NCBI GenBank assembly: GCA_947496465.1
Contig: CANMCX010000015.1
Location: forward strand, 1 to 64,000
DNA from: Marinifilum_A sediminis
GTDB taxonomy: Bacteria; Bacteroidota; Bacteroidia; Bacteroidales; Marinifilaceae
Reading direction: 5' to 3'
Length of the DNA: 64,000 nucleotides
How positions within the stretch are numbered: the stretch's first letter is position 1; every line of letters begins with the position of its first letter. The notes under the pieces are model-generated. The model had not been told where the DNA came from and searched no databases. It saw only the letters and a program-made list of their open reading frames with translations. Below are positions 14,840 to 23,875 of the stretch, in pieces. The translations under genes were made by a program, and so were the position numbers.

Positions 14840-17086
14840 TTGGAGAAGAGAAAAATAGAATTATTGGCACCTGGTGGAGATATTGATGCCATAAAAGCAG
14901 CAATTCTTGCTGGTGCAAATGCGGTTTATTGTGGATTGGATAAGTTCAACGCCAGAAACAGAGCAGCAAATATAAGTTTTGACGATTTACAGGGAATTTT
15001 ACGACTCGCTCATCAGAATGATTGTGAAGTATTTTTAACCCTGAATATCATCATACTCGAAAATGAAATCCCTTCTCTAATCACTCTTCTCAATAAGCTA
15101 GTCAACACAAGTATTGATGGTGTGATTGTTCAGGATTTAGGCATGTTGTATCTTTTGTTTAAGTATTTCAAGAGACTTAAAATACATGCCTCTACCCAAT
15201 TCACAACTCACAATCAAGCTCAAATAAAATTCTTGAGTCGATTGAATAGCACAAGGGTGAACCTCTCCCGAGAGTTGAACATTAAAGAGATCCAAAAACT
15301 AAGTGAATTCGGACATCAACATCAAGTGCAAACCGAGGTATTTGTGCATGGCTCCAATTGTATTTCTTTTTCGGGTCTTTGCTACATCAGTTCAGTACAG
15401 ACTGGCAACTCGGGAAACCGAGGAAGATGCAGCCAGCCTTGCCGCGATAGATATGAAAGAACTGCCGAGGGAAAAGAATATCCGCTTAATCTTAAAGACA
15501 ATTCTGCCTGGTATAATCTTAAAGAATTGTACGATGCCGGAGTATATTCCCTTAAAATTGAGGGACGAATTAAAAAGTATGACTATGTGTATTCTGTTGT
15601 AGATGCCTGGAAAAAGCACATTCAGACCTTCTTCAAACAGAATGAAATTAGCGACAGGAACAGCATTCTTTATAAGGTGTTCAATCGCGATTTTTCAAAT
15701 ACCCTTTTAAAAGGTGATATCAATAAGGATATGTTTATTGATAATCCTCGTGATCATTCTATCCTGCATTTATCTGAAATTAACAAGTACAATTCAGATG
15801 AAGAGTTGGAAAAAGATCGTTTGAAATTGTATGCCGAAAAAGAGGATATTAAAGCTTCTATTGAAAGTAAAATCAAACAAGTAAATGCTATTAAAGCTCC
15901 TCTAAAAATTAGTCTATCAGGAAAATGCAGCTCTCCTTTAAAAGTTAGAATAGCAACTCCTGATAAAACATTCGTTGTGGAATCAGGCATTACACTTTCG
16001 GATAAAGGCACTCAAGAATTAAATTACAATTCTGTAATTAAACGGTTTAAGGCATTTAATGAGACCGAATATTTTATCGACAAAATCGATTTCGAGGGAA
16101 TAAAAAGTACACTTTATCTACCGTTTAAAGAGCTTACTTCTCTTAAAAAGAAAATTCTTTTCATCCTAAATGATTCCCGAGAAAACCTTGAACCAGTTGT
16201 TCTACCAAAATTAAATAGATCAAAAGTTTTAAATAATCTACCTAGACTTTCCATATTGATATCTTCAGAGAATGACATAGAAATTGGTACGGAAACTTCT
16301 GCAGATATTTACTTTCAGCTTCCAAATTGTTTTGGCGATAAGCTTGATCAATATCTTGATCTCTTTAGAAAAAATAATCAACTGATCCCTTGGTTCCCTT
16401 CATTACTAATTGATGAAAACTTCGATTCAGCAGTCCGTTTTTTAGAACAGCTGCAACCCAAATTAATCGTAACAAATAATACTGGAATTGCACAAGAAGC
16501 ATATGAGAAAGGGATTGATTGGATAGCTGGTCCGCAACTGAATGTAGTTAATTCTTACAGTCTGTTGGCTTTAAAAGAAAATTTGAATTGTTCTGGTTCA
16601 TTTATCTCTAATGAGATCAATAAAAATCAAATCAAAGCAATTAAATCGCCTGAGAACTTTAAGTTATTCTATAGCATCTACCATCCAATTGTATTAATGA
16701 CAAGCAGACAATGCCTGTTTCATCAGGTAACCGGTTGCCATAAAAACAAGATTGACGACACTTGTATTCAAAACTGTGTGAAATCTTCAACGATTGTCAA
16801 TTCAAAAAATGAATCCTTATTCTTGGAAAAAACCGAAGGAAACTACCATAATATATACAACGAAACAAATTTTCTAAATACGGATATTGTATCTGATCTT
16901 CCAGAAACATTTTCAAACTTTTTTATCGATTTAAGAGACATTACAAGCAAGACTAAAATTGACATCGATAAAGCCAAACTTATAAAACTATTTGAGGACC
17001 TATGCAATGGAAATCAGGAAGCAGAAACTCAAATCAAGCAAGTGATTTATCCTACAACAAATGTACAATACAAAAGAGGTATATAA
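14840..17086 (+). CDS. rlhA: U32-family protein, RlhA-like (23S rRNA C2501 hydroxylase)
   Basis: A 748-residue cytoplasmic protein starting at TTG (MEKRKIELLAPGGD); no ATG gives the conserved N-terminus ELLAPGG. The N-terminal TIM-barrel-like U32 domain includes NAVYCGLDKFNARNRA, VIVQDLGMLYLL and ASTQFTTHN. The signature region HGSNCISFSGLCYISS...GNRGRCSQPCR (about 170-201) carries the U32 cysteines. The C-terminal half fits the DUF3656-like extension of E. coli RlhA (YdcP), which hydroxylates C2501 of 23S rRNA. The protein is longer than the E. coli one (about 650 residues). It was annotated as a collagenase-like peptidase in older work. A -7 box lies upstream. Confidence 0.85.
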   Translation: MEKRKIELLAPGGDIDAIKAAILAGANAVYCGLDKFNARNRAANISFDDLQGILRLAHQNDCEVFLTLNIIILENEIPSLITLLNKLVNTSIDGVIVQDLGMLYLLFKYFKRLKIHASTQFTTHNQAQIKFLSRLNSTRVNLSRELNIKEIQKLSEFGHQHQVQTEVFVHGSNCISFSGLCYISSVQTGNSGNRGRCSQPCRDRYERTAEGKEYPLNLKDNSAWYNLKELYDAGVYSLKIEGRIKKYDYVYSVVDAWKKHIQTFFKQNEISDRNSILYKVFNRDFSNTLLKGDINKDMFIDNPRDHSILHLSEINKYNSDEELEKDRLKLYAEKEDIKASIESKIKQVNAIKAPLKISLSGKCSSPLKVRIATPDKTFVVESGITLSDKGTQELNYNSVIKRFKAFNETEYFIDKIDFEGIKSTLYLPFKELTSLKKKILFILNDSRENLEPVVLPKLNRSKVLNNLPRLSILISSENDIEIGTETSADIYFQLPNCFGDKLDQYLDLFRKNNQLIPWFPSLLIDENFDSAVRFLEQLQPKLIVTNNTGIAQEAYEKGIDWIAGPQLNVVNSYSLLALKENLNCSGSFISNEINKNQIKAIKSPENFKLFYSIYHPIVLMTSRQCLFHQVTGCHKNKIDDTCIQNCVKSSTIVNSKNESLFLEKTEGNYHNIYNETNFLNTDIVSDLPETFSNFFIDLRDITSKTKIDIDKAKLIKLFEDLCNGNQEAETQIKQVIYPTTNVQYKRGI

Positions 17087-17227
17087 CTACTGATTTCTAC
17101 CTATTGTATGCACAGGATAATTCAACGAGAAAAAGACATAACTTATCGAAAAGTACTGGAAAACATCTTTTCTTAAACAATGCTTATGTACTTTTATTGG
17201 CTTAACTTATTGACAACACAACCAATC

Positions 17228-19735
17228 ATGAAAAAAAATGTAATGACCTTCCTATTATTGTTAATAGGATTTGGTTTGTTTGCACAGAAAACACCTGTGA
17301 CAGAAGCAAACTATGAATTGCCCTCAAGGTTCTCTCCTACCAAACTAAAGGGGATGGTATTCTCAACCAAAGTTTATCCTCACTGGCTTAAGAACGGAGA
17401 AAAATTTTGGTATAGCTACCGTACTTCCGATGGACAAAAGTATTATTTGGTAAATCCTGCTGGTAACAGCAAAAAGGAGCTATTCAATACTGTAAAGATG
17501 GCTGCCGACATGAGTCGATTGACAGGAGATCCTTTCAATGGACAAAACCTTAGCATTAAAAAGCTAAAATTCATTAAAAATGAGTCCGTTCTTCAGTTCG
17601 AAGTAAAAAGTAAGCTGGCTGAAGAGGAAGAAAAGGATGAAGAAGACGGTGACAAGCAAGAAGAAGATAAAGAGGAAAAGAAAAAAGACAAAAAGAAGAA
17701 AATGGTAGCCAAAGTTTGGCACTTCGAATACAATATAGCAGGTAAAAAGCTAGTTCTTCTTGATGATTTTGAAAAACCTCTTGAGCAAAAAGAATGGGCT
17801 TCTGTAGCTCCAAATGAGGAATATGTAATTTTTGCAAAGCATTACAATTTATATTGGATGGATGCTGAAAATTATAAAAAAGCTCAGAAAAATGAGAAAG
17901 ATTCTACCATTGTTGAGCATCAATTAACCACTGATGGTGAAGAGCACTTTTGCTATGGTAGCAGCTCTTATGGCAAAACCAATCGCGAAAAGGAGAAGGA
18001 AAAAGACGATCGTAAAGAAGCTTGGGTAACATTCTCAGCAGATTCAAAAAAGTTTGCAATTACACGCGAAGATGAGCGCAAAGTGAAAGATCTTTGGGTA
18101 ATCAATTCGGTTGCAGAAGGTCGTCCTACTTTGGAAACCTACCGATACCACATGGCTGGAGAAAAAGAAGCTCCCCAATATGAGTTATTAGTTTTCGATT
18201 GGGAAAGCAAAGAATCTGTCAAAATCGATGCTGATCAATGGAAAGATCAAACTCTTAGAATTTTAAGAGCTCCGAGAAAGAAAATGGACAAAGATGATGA
18301 TTTAAAATTCTCAAAATGGTTATCTGCAAGCAGCGATATCATTTATTTCCAGCGTCAAAGTCGTGATATGAAACGCGTTGATATTTGTACTGCAAATACA
18401 ACAACAGGTGAAGTAAGTGTTTTGATTGAAGAAAGACTAAATACATACATTGAGACTCGTAATTTGGTTTCTATCAACAAAGGGAAAGAATTCGTTCACT
18501 GGTCGGAACGCGACGGATGGGCTCACTTCTATCTTTACGATGCAAATGGAAATGTAAAGAATCAAATTACTTCTGGTCCTTGGCATGCTGACGAAGTACA
18601 AGGCGTTGATGAGAAAAACCGCGTACTTTACTTCACCGCTAATGGAAAAGAAAAAGATGAAGATCCTTACTATGTGCATTTGTACAGAGTAAATTTTGAT
18701 GGTAGCGGTTTAAAATTACTGAACAAAGGTAATTTCGATCATGGTGTAAGCCTTAACGATCAAACTCACTATTTCATAAACAATTCATCAAGAGTAAACA
18801 CAACACCAGAATCGAAATTGTACGATGTACGTGGTAATAAGATTATGGATTTAGAAACTGCTGATCTTTCATTGCTTTTCGAAGCAGGTTACAAATTTCC
18901 TGAGCCATTTACAGTTAAGGCTGCCGATGGATTTACCAATTTGTATGGTGTTATGTACAAGCCTTTTAACTTCGATCCTAATAAGAAATATCCAATTCTA
19001 ACCTACGTATATCCTGGTCCTCAGACCGAAGCGGTTTACAAAAGTTTCTCAACCAGAATGGACAGAGCTGATCGTATGGCGCAGTTTGGTTTTATTGTTG
19101 TAACCATGGGACATCGAGGTGGTCACCCTGATCGTTCAAAGTGGTATCACAACTATGGATATCAAAACATGAGAGATTATCCTTTACTAGATAAGAAAGT
19201 AGCTTTGGAACGCTTGGCAAATCGCCACGACTTTATTGATATCAGCAAAGTTGGTATTTTTGGTCACTCAGGTGGTGGATTCATGTCTACTGCGGCAATG
19301 TTTGTATATCCTGATTTCTTTAAAGCAGCCGTTTCTGCAGCCGGTAATCATGACAACAACATTTACAATCGCTGGTGGAGTGAAACACATCATGGTGTAA
19401 AAGAAATTGTAACCGATAAGGATACCACTTTCCAATACAAAATTGCAACCAACCCGAGTTTGGCTAAGAATCTAAAAGGTAAACTTTTATTGGTTACCGG
19501 TGATATTGATAACAATGTACACCCAGCAAATACTGTAAGAGTTGCTAATGCCTTGATAAAAGCCAACAAGAGATTTGATTTTTTCATGTACCCAGGACAG
19601 CGTCATGGTTTTGGTAACATGAGCGAATACTCTTTCTGGCTAAGAAGTGAGTACTTCTGCAAGCATTTAATTGGTGATTTCCGCACTGGAGCTGATTTTA
19701 TCGAAATGCAAAACGAAAAACCAAAGACAAGATAA
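17228..19735 (+). CDS. S9-family (dipeptidyl-peptidase-like) serine peptidase, exported
   Basis: 835 residues from the ATG at 17228, which begins a clear signal peptide (cut near FGLFAQ); an in-frame ATG at 17180 would spoil it. A DPP-IV-like beta-propeller is followed by an alpha/beta hydrolase. The catalytic triad is Ser681 (GHSGGG), Asp761 (GDIDNN) and His793 (GQRHGFG), in the right order. A highly charged insertion rich in Glu and Lys fills residues 131-158 of the propeller and is probably a surface loop. It likely removes dipeptides from peptides in the periplasm. A strong terminator follows. Confidence 0.92.
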   Translation: MKKNVMTFLLLLIGFGLFAQKTPVTEANYELPSRFSPTKLKGMVFSTKVYPHWLKNGEKFWYSYRTSDGQKYYLVNPAGNSKKELFNTVKMAADMSRLTGDPFNGQNLSIKKLKFIKNESVLQFEVKSKLAEEEEKDEEDGDKQEEDKEEKKKDKKKKMVAKVWHFEYNIAGKKLVLLDDFEKPLEQKEWASVAPNEEYVIFAKHYNLYWMDAENYKKAQKNEKDSTIVEHQLTTDGEEHFCYGSSSYGKTNREKEKEKDDRKEAWVTFSADSKKFAITREDERKVKDLWVINSVAEGRPTLETYRYHMAGEKEAPQYELLVFDWESKESVKIDADQWKDQTLRILRAPRKKMDKDDDLKFSKWLSASSDIIYFQRQSRDMKRVDICTANTTTGEVSVLIEERLNTYIETRNLVSINKGKEFVHWSERDGWAHFYLYDANGNVKNQITSGPWHADEVQGVDEKNRVLYFTANGKEKDEDPYYVHLYRVNFDGSGLKLLNKGNFDHGVSLNDQTHYFINNSSRVNTTPESKLYDVRGNKIMDLETADLSLLFEAGYKFPEPFTVKAADGFTNLYGVMYKPFNFDPNKKYPILTYVYPGPQTEAVYKSFSTRMDRADRMAQFGFIVVTMGHRGGHPDRSKWYHNYGYQNMRDYPLLDKKVALERLANRHDFIDISKVGIFGHSGGGFMSTAAMFVYPDFFKAAVSAAGNHDNNIYNRWWSETHHGVKEIVTDKDTTFQYKIATNPSLAKNLKGKLLLVTGDIDNNVHPANTVRVANALIKANKRFDFFMYPGQRHGFGNMSEYSFWLRSEYFCKHLIGDFRTGADFIEMQNEKPKTR

Positions 19736-19756
19736 TTATTCAAGTACAATACATAG

Positions 19757-19790
19757 AATCCCGATTTGCATTTGCAGATCGGGATTTTTT
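19757..19790 (+). terminator. Rho-independent terminator of the S9 peptidase gene
   Basis: AATCCCGAT (19757-19765) pairs exactly with ATCGGGATT (19778-19786), followed by a T run. Confidence 0.85.
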
Positions 19791-19806
19791 ATTAATAATT
19801 TATTGT

Positions 19807-19814
19807 TAGATTTG
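19807..19814 (+). promoter_or_regulatory. -7 box TAGATTTG
   Basis: Matches TAnnTTTG, 37 bases before the ATG at 19852 and just after the preceding terminator. Confidence 0.5.
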
Positions 19815-19851
19815 AACTACTAACGTTTAATCCAATCAAACAATTTTCCTT

Positions 19852-20346
19852 ATGCCAAACACTATTGAAATAGTAGACAATCCGTTAAGAAAAATCACCT
19901 TTAATTCACCTCAATCATCACGTTTTTCAAGAATTGTCTTACAATTTTTTACTATTTTTTTCTTTACAATCCCTATACTCTCAACAATAATGACTTTATT
20001 TTTTTTAGGAGAAGTATCTCCTGGCATCGTGATATTTTATATGATATTCGGTTTGTGTGGGTATTATTTTTTAAGGTTATTCCTTTGGAATAAACATGGA
20101 AAAGAAATTATTTATCTGGAAAAGAACAGAGTTTCATATGAAGCCGATTACAAAATGTTCAAAGCAAATAAAGTTGAAATCAGTGATGAAGAATTGACTA
20201 TTGAAATAAAACCTGTTATTTCAAATAATAAATTGGCAATTTTAAAAATAAATACAGAAAGTCAACAAATAGAAACTGTTGTAAAAGCTCCTATAGAAAA
20301 ACTCGAAGCACTACAAACAGAAATCAAATCCGTTTACAATGAATAA
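19852..20346 (+). CDS. Small membrane protein, unknown function
   Basis: A 164-residue protein: a soluble N-terminus of about 25 residues, two adjacent membrane segments (about 29-54 and 58-80) and a soluble C-terminal domain of 80 residues that is mostly beta (ISDEELTIEIKP, LAILKINTESQQIETVV). The layout is like that of small bacterial PH-like membrane proteins, but no family was identified. It has its own -7 box and is followed 42 bases later by an L,D-transpeptidase gene, which might share the transcript. Confidence 0.6.
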   Translation: MPNTIEIVDNPLRKITFNSPQSSRFSRIVLQFFTIFFFTIPILSTIMTLFFLGEVSPGIVIFYMIFGLCGYYFLRLFLWNKHGKEIIYLEKNRVSYEADYKMFKANKVEISDEELTIEIKPVISNNKLAILKINTESQQIETVVKAPIEKLEALQTEIKSVYNE

Positions 20347-20388
20347 TATGTAAGTTACAGGTGAACATTGAATGATAAATTTAAACAC

Positions 20389-21132
20389 ATGAAAATTATT
20401 CTCACTTTTGCATTCTTATTTCAAACCATTTCAATGTCTTCAGATTTTAAAACTCAACAACTTAAATATTCACGAGTTCGTGAAGCTTATTCAGAAAAGC
20501 AGAAAGGAATTAATGAACTACTTAAGAGTAAAAATCTGAAAATAACAGAATTAGAAGTGTACTTACGTGCCTTCAAGTTCGGTAAAAAGATTCAACTGTG
20601 GGGAAAAAATAAATCAGATCGAAAATTTAAACTCATTAAAGAATACAAGGTTTGTAGAAAATCAGGCAAATTGGGGCCCAAAAGAGAACAGGGAGATCTG
20701 CAAGTACCCGAAGGGTTCTATCATATCGATAGATTCAATCCTTACAGTAATTTTCATCTCTCCTTAGGGATAAATTACCCAAATACATCTGATAAAATAC
20801 TTGGCGTTAAAGGTAAATTAGGTGGTGACATTTTCATCCATGGTTCCTGTGTAACTGTAGGTTGTTTGCCAATTACCGATGATCAGATTAAAGAACTTTA
20901 CCTATTTTGTCTGGAAGCGAGAAACAATGGTCAATCCACTATTCCTGTTACCCTATTCCCAGCAATGCTAAGTGATAAAAATTTGGACGTAATTCTAAAA
21001 AAATATCAAGGAGATACAGATAAGGCAAATTTATGGAAGGAATTAAAATTGGCATATGATCTTTTCAATCAAACAAAAGAATTGCCTTCAGTTCGTTTTT
21101 TAAGTGATGGTAGCCACAAAATAACACCATAA
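20389..21132 (+). CDS. L,D-transpeptidase (YkuD family)
   Basis: About 247 residues from the ATG at 20389, which starts a signal peptide (a TTG at 20368 adds seven residues before it). The YkuD catalytic motif is present: GGDIFIHGSCVTVGCLPI, with catalytic Cys in VGCLP and the His of IHG. Such enzymes form 3-3 cross-links in peptidoglycan or attach proteins to it, in the periplasm. The N-terminus includes KVCRKSGKLGPKREQGDLQVPEGFY, common to the ErfK/YafK-like subgroup. Length fits YafK-type proteins. A two-way terminator follows. Confidence 0.88.
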   Translation: MKIILTFAFLFQTISMSSDFKTQQLKYSRVREAYSEKQKGINELLKSKNLKITELEVYLRAFKFGKKIQLWGKNKSDRKFKLIKEYKVCRKSGKLGPKREQGDLQVPEGFYHIDRFNPYSNFHLSLGINYPNTSDKILGVKGKLGGDIFIHGSCVTVGCLPITDDQIKELYLFCLEARNNGQSTIPVTLFPAMLSDKNLDVILKKYQGDTDKANLWKELKLAYDLFNQTKELPSVRFLSDGSHKITP

Positions 21133-21133
21133 A

Positions 21134-21157
21134 AAAAGGCACCATAAAGTGCCTTTT
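21134..21157. terminator. Bidirectional terminator between convergent genes
   Basis: AAAAGGCAC (21134-21142) and GTGCCTTTT (21149-21157) are exact complements. It serves the L,D-transpeptidase gene on the plus strand and the M43 gene on the minus strand. Confidence 0.8.
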
Positions 21158-21179
21158 ATTCTTGTATTTAAATTCTTAT

Positions 21180-22259
21180 TTACTGAACAAAGCTTTCTCT
21201 TTCTCCACCTTCGGTAAACAAAGCTCTCATTCTATCATTTTGTCCATTCGTAAACATATACATGCAATTGTCATAAACGTAATCCATATAATTCATGGTC
21301 ATATCATTTGAACGACAGTGAACCGTTGGATAAGAAGGACAGCTGTAATTTGCTCGATCTGAACTTGGAGTATCCGTAACAAAATCATCCTGACGACATT
21401 TTCCATCACCCCAAATGTGACGAAGATTTAACCAGTGTCCAACCTCATGAGTAGCCGTACGACCATGACCATATTCACCACCTCTAGAGTTTTCTCCAAA
21501 GAAATCACTACCAATAACAACGCCATCAGTTGCTAAAGCACCGCCTGGAAATTGAGCGTATCCTAAAATACCACCACCAATTTCACAAACCCAAAAGTTC
21601 AAATAACTACTTGGATCAGTCGCATCAATACCACCCTGACTTGAATATTTCATCGCATCATTAGTACCCCAAGTTGACTTAGTAGATGCTTTTCTATTGA
21701 CCCCAGCTAAAATAAAAGTAATATCACAATCTGCAATATCATCATTAAATTCAGAAGGCACTCCTCCTGTATTAGGATTCAAATCGTTATAATCTTCATT
21801 CAAGATATCAATCTGAGAATTGATATGCGCTTGTGTAATTGGATGAGCAGGATCTTCCAAAATATTAATAATAACAGGAATTGTAATGCTTCCCTGGTAA
21901 GGGGTTGGATCTGGATCCGGATCTGGCTTAACAGGTTTACCCTTATTTGCATTGGCTGCTTTGGCTGCAATAGCCATTCTAGTATGCTTTTCAATATTGT
22001 ACATACGTTGTTCCAAACCAGGATTTTCTTTCAATTTTTTGTTCAAAACTTTCATTGAACCGCATTTACATGATGCATCATGTCCTTCATGTCCTGATTT
22101 AATACTTGTAAGATCTTCAGCATTTTCATCTGTATAAACATAGAAGTCACTCATGTCAACAGCAATTTCTTCTTTTTGTACTTGAACTTCATCAGCATTG
22201 TTTTGACATGCTGCCACAATTAGCCCGATAGCTAAAAGGGGAAATAGAAATTTTCTCAT
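21180..22259 (-). CDS. M43-family (pappalysin/cytophagalysin-like) metalloprotease lipoprotein
   Basis: A 359-residue zinc protease. Lipobox at residues 15-18 (VAAC, Cys18). A Cys/His-rich segment (GHEGHDASCKCGS, about 56-68) and a Pro/Asp linker (PDPDPDPTP, 112-120) follow. The catalytic domain has His271-Glu272...His275 and His281 (HEVGHWLNLRH), the metzincin zinc motif, and a Met-turn at Met325 (MNYMDY). Disulfide cysteines typical of M43 are present (KCRQDD...SCPS...HCRSND). It is probably displayed on the cell surface and degrades proteins outside the cell. The GHEGHDASCKC stretch may bind metal. A TAAATTTG box lies 62 bases upstream. Confidence 0.92.
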   Translation of the reverse strand: MRKFLFPLLAIGLIVAACQNNADEVQVQKEEIAVDMSDFYVYTDENAEDLTSIKSGHEGHDASCKCGSMKVLNKKLKENPGLEQRMYNIEKHTRMAIAAKAANANKGKPVKPDPDPDPTPYQGSITIPVIINILEDPAHPITQAHINSQIDILNEDYNDLNPNTGGVPSEFNDDIADCDITFILAGVNRKASTKSTWGTNDAMKYSSQGGIDATDPSSYLNFWVCEIGGGILGYAQFPGGALATDGVVIGSDFFGENSRGGEYGHGRTATHEVGHWLNLRHIWGDGKCRQDDFVTDTPSSDRANYSCPSYPTVHCRSNDMTMNYMDYVYDNCMYMFTNGQNDRMRALFTEGGERESFVQ

Positions 22260-22565
22260 AATTAAATTGGTTTTTTGTAGTTAATGATTCTTTAATTTAA
22301 TGAGAATTTTAAATTACTTGCAAATTTATTTCTATTGGAGATTTAATAAAAATTAAACTTCAATCGATCAGCCACATCTAAAAACCCACAGTTTATCTAC
22401 AAAAACAACTCTTTTATCAACACAATAAAATTTAATAAAAAAGTAATTAAAAACATTATATATGAAAAAGTTAAACAAGAAGTAATTCATGCAAAAATAA
22501 CAATCTCCTGAATAAGGTCATATTATGATTACATAAAATAAGTAATAGGTATCTGCTTTATTCAA
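22260..22565. other. Intergenic region, promoter only
   Basis: AT-rich and without a gene or clear terminator for the minus-strand DAHP synthase gene's upstream neighbour. It holds the metalloprotease promoter at 22321-22328; I see nothing else. Confidence 0.4.
22321..22328 (-). promoter_or_regulatory. -7 box TAAATTTG of the metalloprotease gene
   Basis: On the minus strand the box reads TAAATTTGCAA, the same ten bases as before pta. A T-rich -33 region lies about 19 bases upstream. Confidence 0.55.
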
Positions 22566-23615
22566 TTACTTATTCAAACTAAGCGAAAATTCCTTTAGAA
22601 TTTTCTCAGTAGATTCCCAATCCAAACATTCATCAGTAACCGAAACACCATATTTTAATTTAGATTTATCAGCCGGAATATTTTGCTTTCCAAATTCAAG
22701 ATTACTTTCAATCATGAAACCCATAATAGAACCGTTACCATTACGGATTTGATCAGCCAAATCGCTTAGTGCAATTTCTTGTTTTTTAGCTTGTTTATAG
22801 CTGTTAGCATGACTACAATCAACCATAATTCTTGGTGCAATATTTAACTCCCTAAGCTTCTTTTCAATATCCTGAATAGATTTCCTATCGTAATTTGGCT
22901 TCTTCCCTCCTCTTAAAATTAGGTGAGTATTGGGATTTCCAAGGGTTCGAATCACGGCAACCTTACCTTCAGGATTTATACTTACAAAATTTTGAGGAGA
23001 AGCAACAGCCTGCATTGCATTGATTGTAATATCAATATTACCATCTGTTCCGTTCTTAAAGCCTACAACTGATGATAAACCGCTTGACATATTTCTATGA
23101 CTTTGTGATTCGGTAGTTCTGGCTCCTATAGCGGTCCAAGAAAACAAGTCTTGTATGAATTGGGGTGTAACAATATCCAAAGCTTCACCAGCAGCTGGCA
23201 ATCCCAATTCCGCAATATGAATCAACAATTCACGTGCTTGCTTCAAACCTTCTTCAATCTCACAACTGTTATCCAAATACGGATCATTTATTAAGCCTTT
23301 CCAGCCAACTGTTGTCCTAGGTTTTTCAAAATAAACACGCATCACTATAAACAAATCATCTTTTAATTCATCAGCCAATTGTTTCAAATTACAAGCATAT
23401 TCCTTAGCCGATTCTACATCATGAATAGAACAAGGACCAACTATTGCAAGCAACCTTTTATCTTGCCCATTTAAGATATTTTTTATGGCATTTTGACCTT
23501 TAAAAACAGTGTCTATACATTTAGCGGTAAGCGGATAAAGTTCTTTCAATTTAGATGGAGTAATTATAGCTTGCTCTGCACTAACATTAATGTTTTCTAT
23601 TCTTTGATCAACCAT
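22566..23615 (-). CDS. aroG: 3-deoxy-7-phosphoheptulonate synthase (class I, AroG-like)
   Basis: Condenses phosphoenolpyruvate with erythrose 4-phosphate, the first step of aromatic amino acid synthesis. 349 residues, as for E. coli AroF/G/H. Motifs in order: GPCSIH with the metal-binding Cys, EKPRTTVGWKG, GARTTESQSHR, the metal His in VDCSHAN, the metal Glu in FMIESN, and the metal Asp in VTDECLDW. The N-terminal extension of about 30 residues is where AroG-type enzymes bind feedback amino acids. It is a single gene here. CCCCATGGGG, a perfect palindrome, lies 26-35 bases upstream of the start, but no aromatic-regulator site can be claimed. Confidence 0.95.
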   Translation of the reverse strand: MVDQRIENINVSAEQAIITPSKLKELYPLTAKCIDTVFKGQNAIKNILNGQDKRLLAIVGPCSIHDVESAKEYACNLKQLADELKDDLFIVMRVYFEKPRTTVGWKGLINDPYLDNSCEIEEGLKQARELLIHIAELGLPAAGEALDIVTPQFIQDLFSWTAIGARTTESQSHRNMSSGLSSVVGFKNGTDGNIDITINAMQAVASPQNFVSINPEGKVAVIRTLGNPNTHLILRGGKKPNYDRKSIQDIEKKLRELNIAPRIMVDCSHANSYKQAKKQEIALSDLADQIRNGNGSIMGFMIESNLEFGKQNIPADKSKLKYGVSVTDECLDWESTEKILKEFSLSLNK

Positions 23616-23875
23616 ATTGTATAAAAAATTTGTTTACAAACCCCATGGGGAATAATGGTCTCGAATTTACTTTATATTTTTATAGATATCGAATTTTCAA
23701 CTGATGATTCCAGTATTTCACTTTACTCGCGTAAAGCAAATAAAAATCATTAAGAAGCAATTCTATTTTTCGACCCCAATAATATTTCCTTAAAAAAAGA
23801 TTTCATAAGGAAATATTAAGCTTAGAAAAGCTTAAATTCGATCTTAATTAAAATTGATTGTAAACCCACTATTTT

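Noticed and set aside
17180..17227. Upstream ATG of the S9 peptidase
   Set aside because: It would place 16 residues in front of a good signal peptide.
23641..23650. CCCCATGGGG palindrome before aroG as an operator
   Set aside because: Too short and isolated to support a claim.
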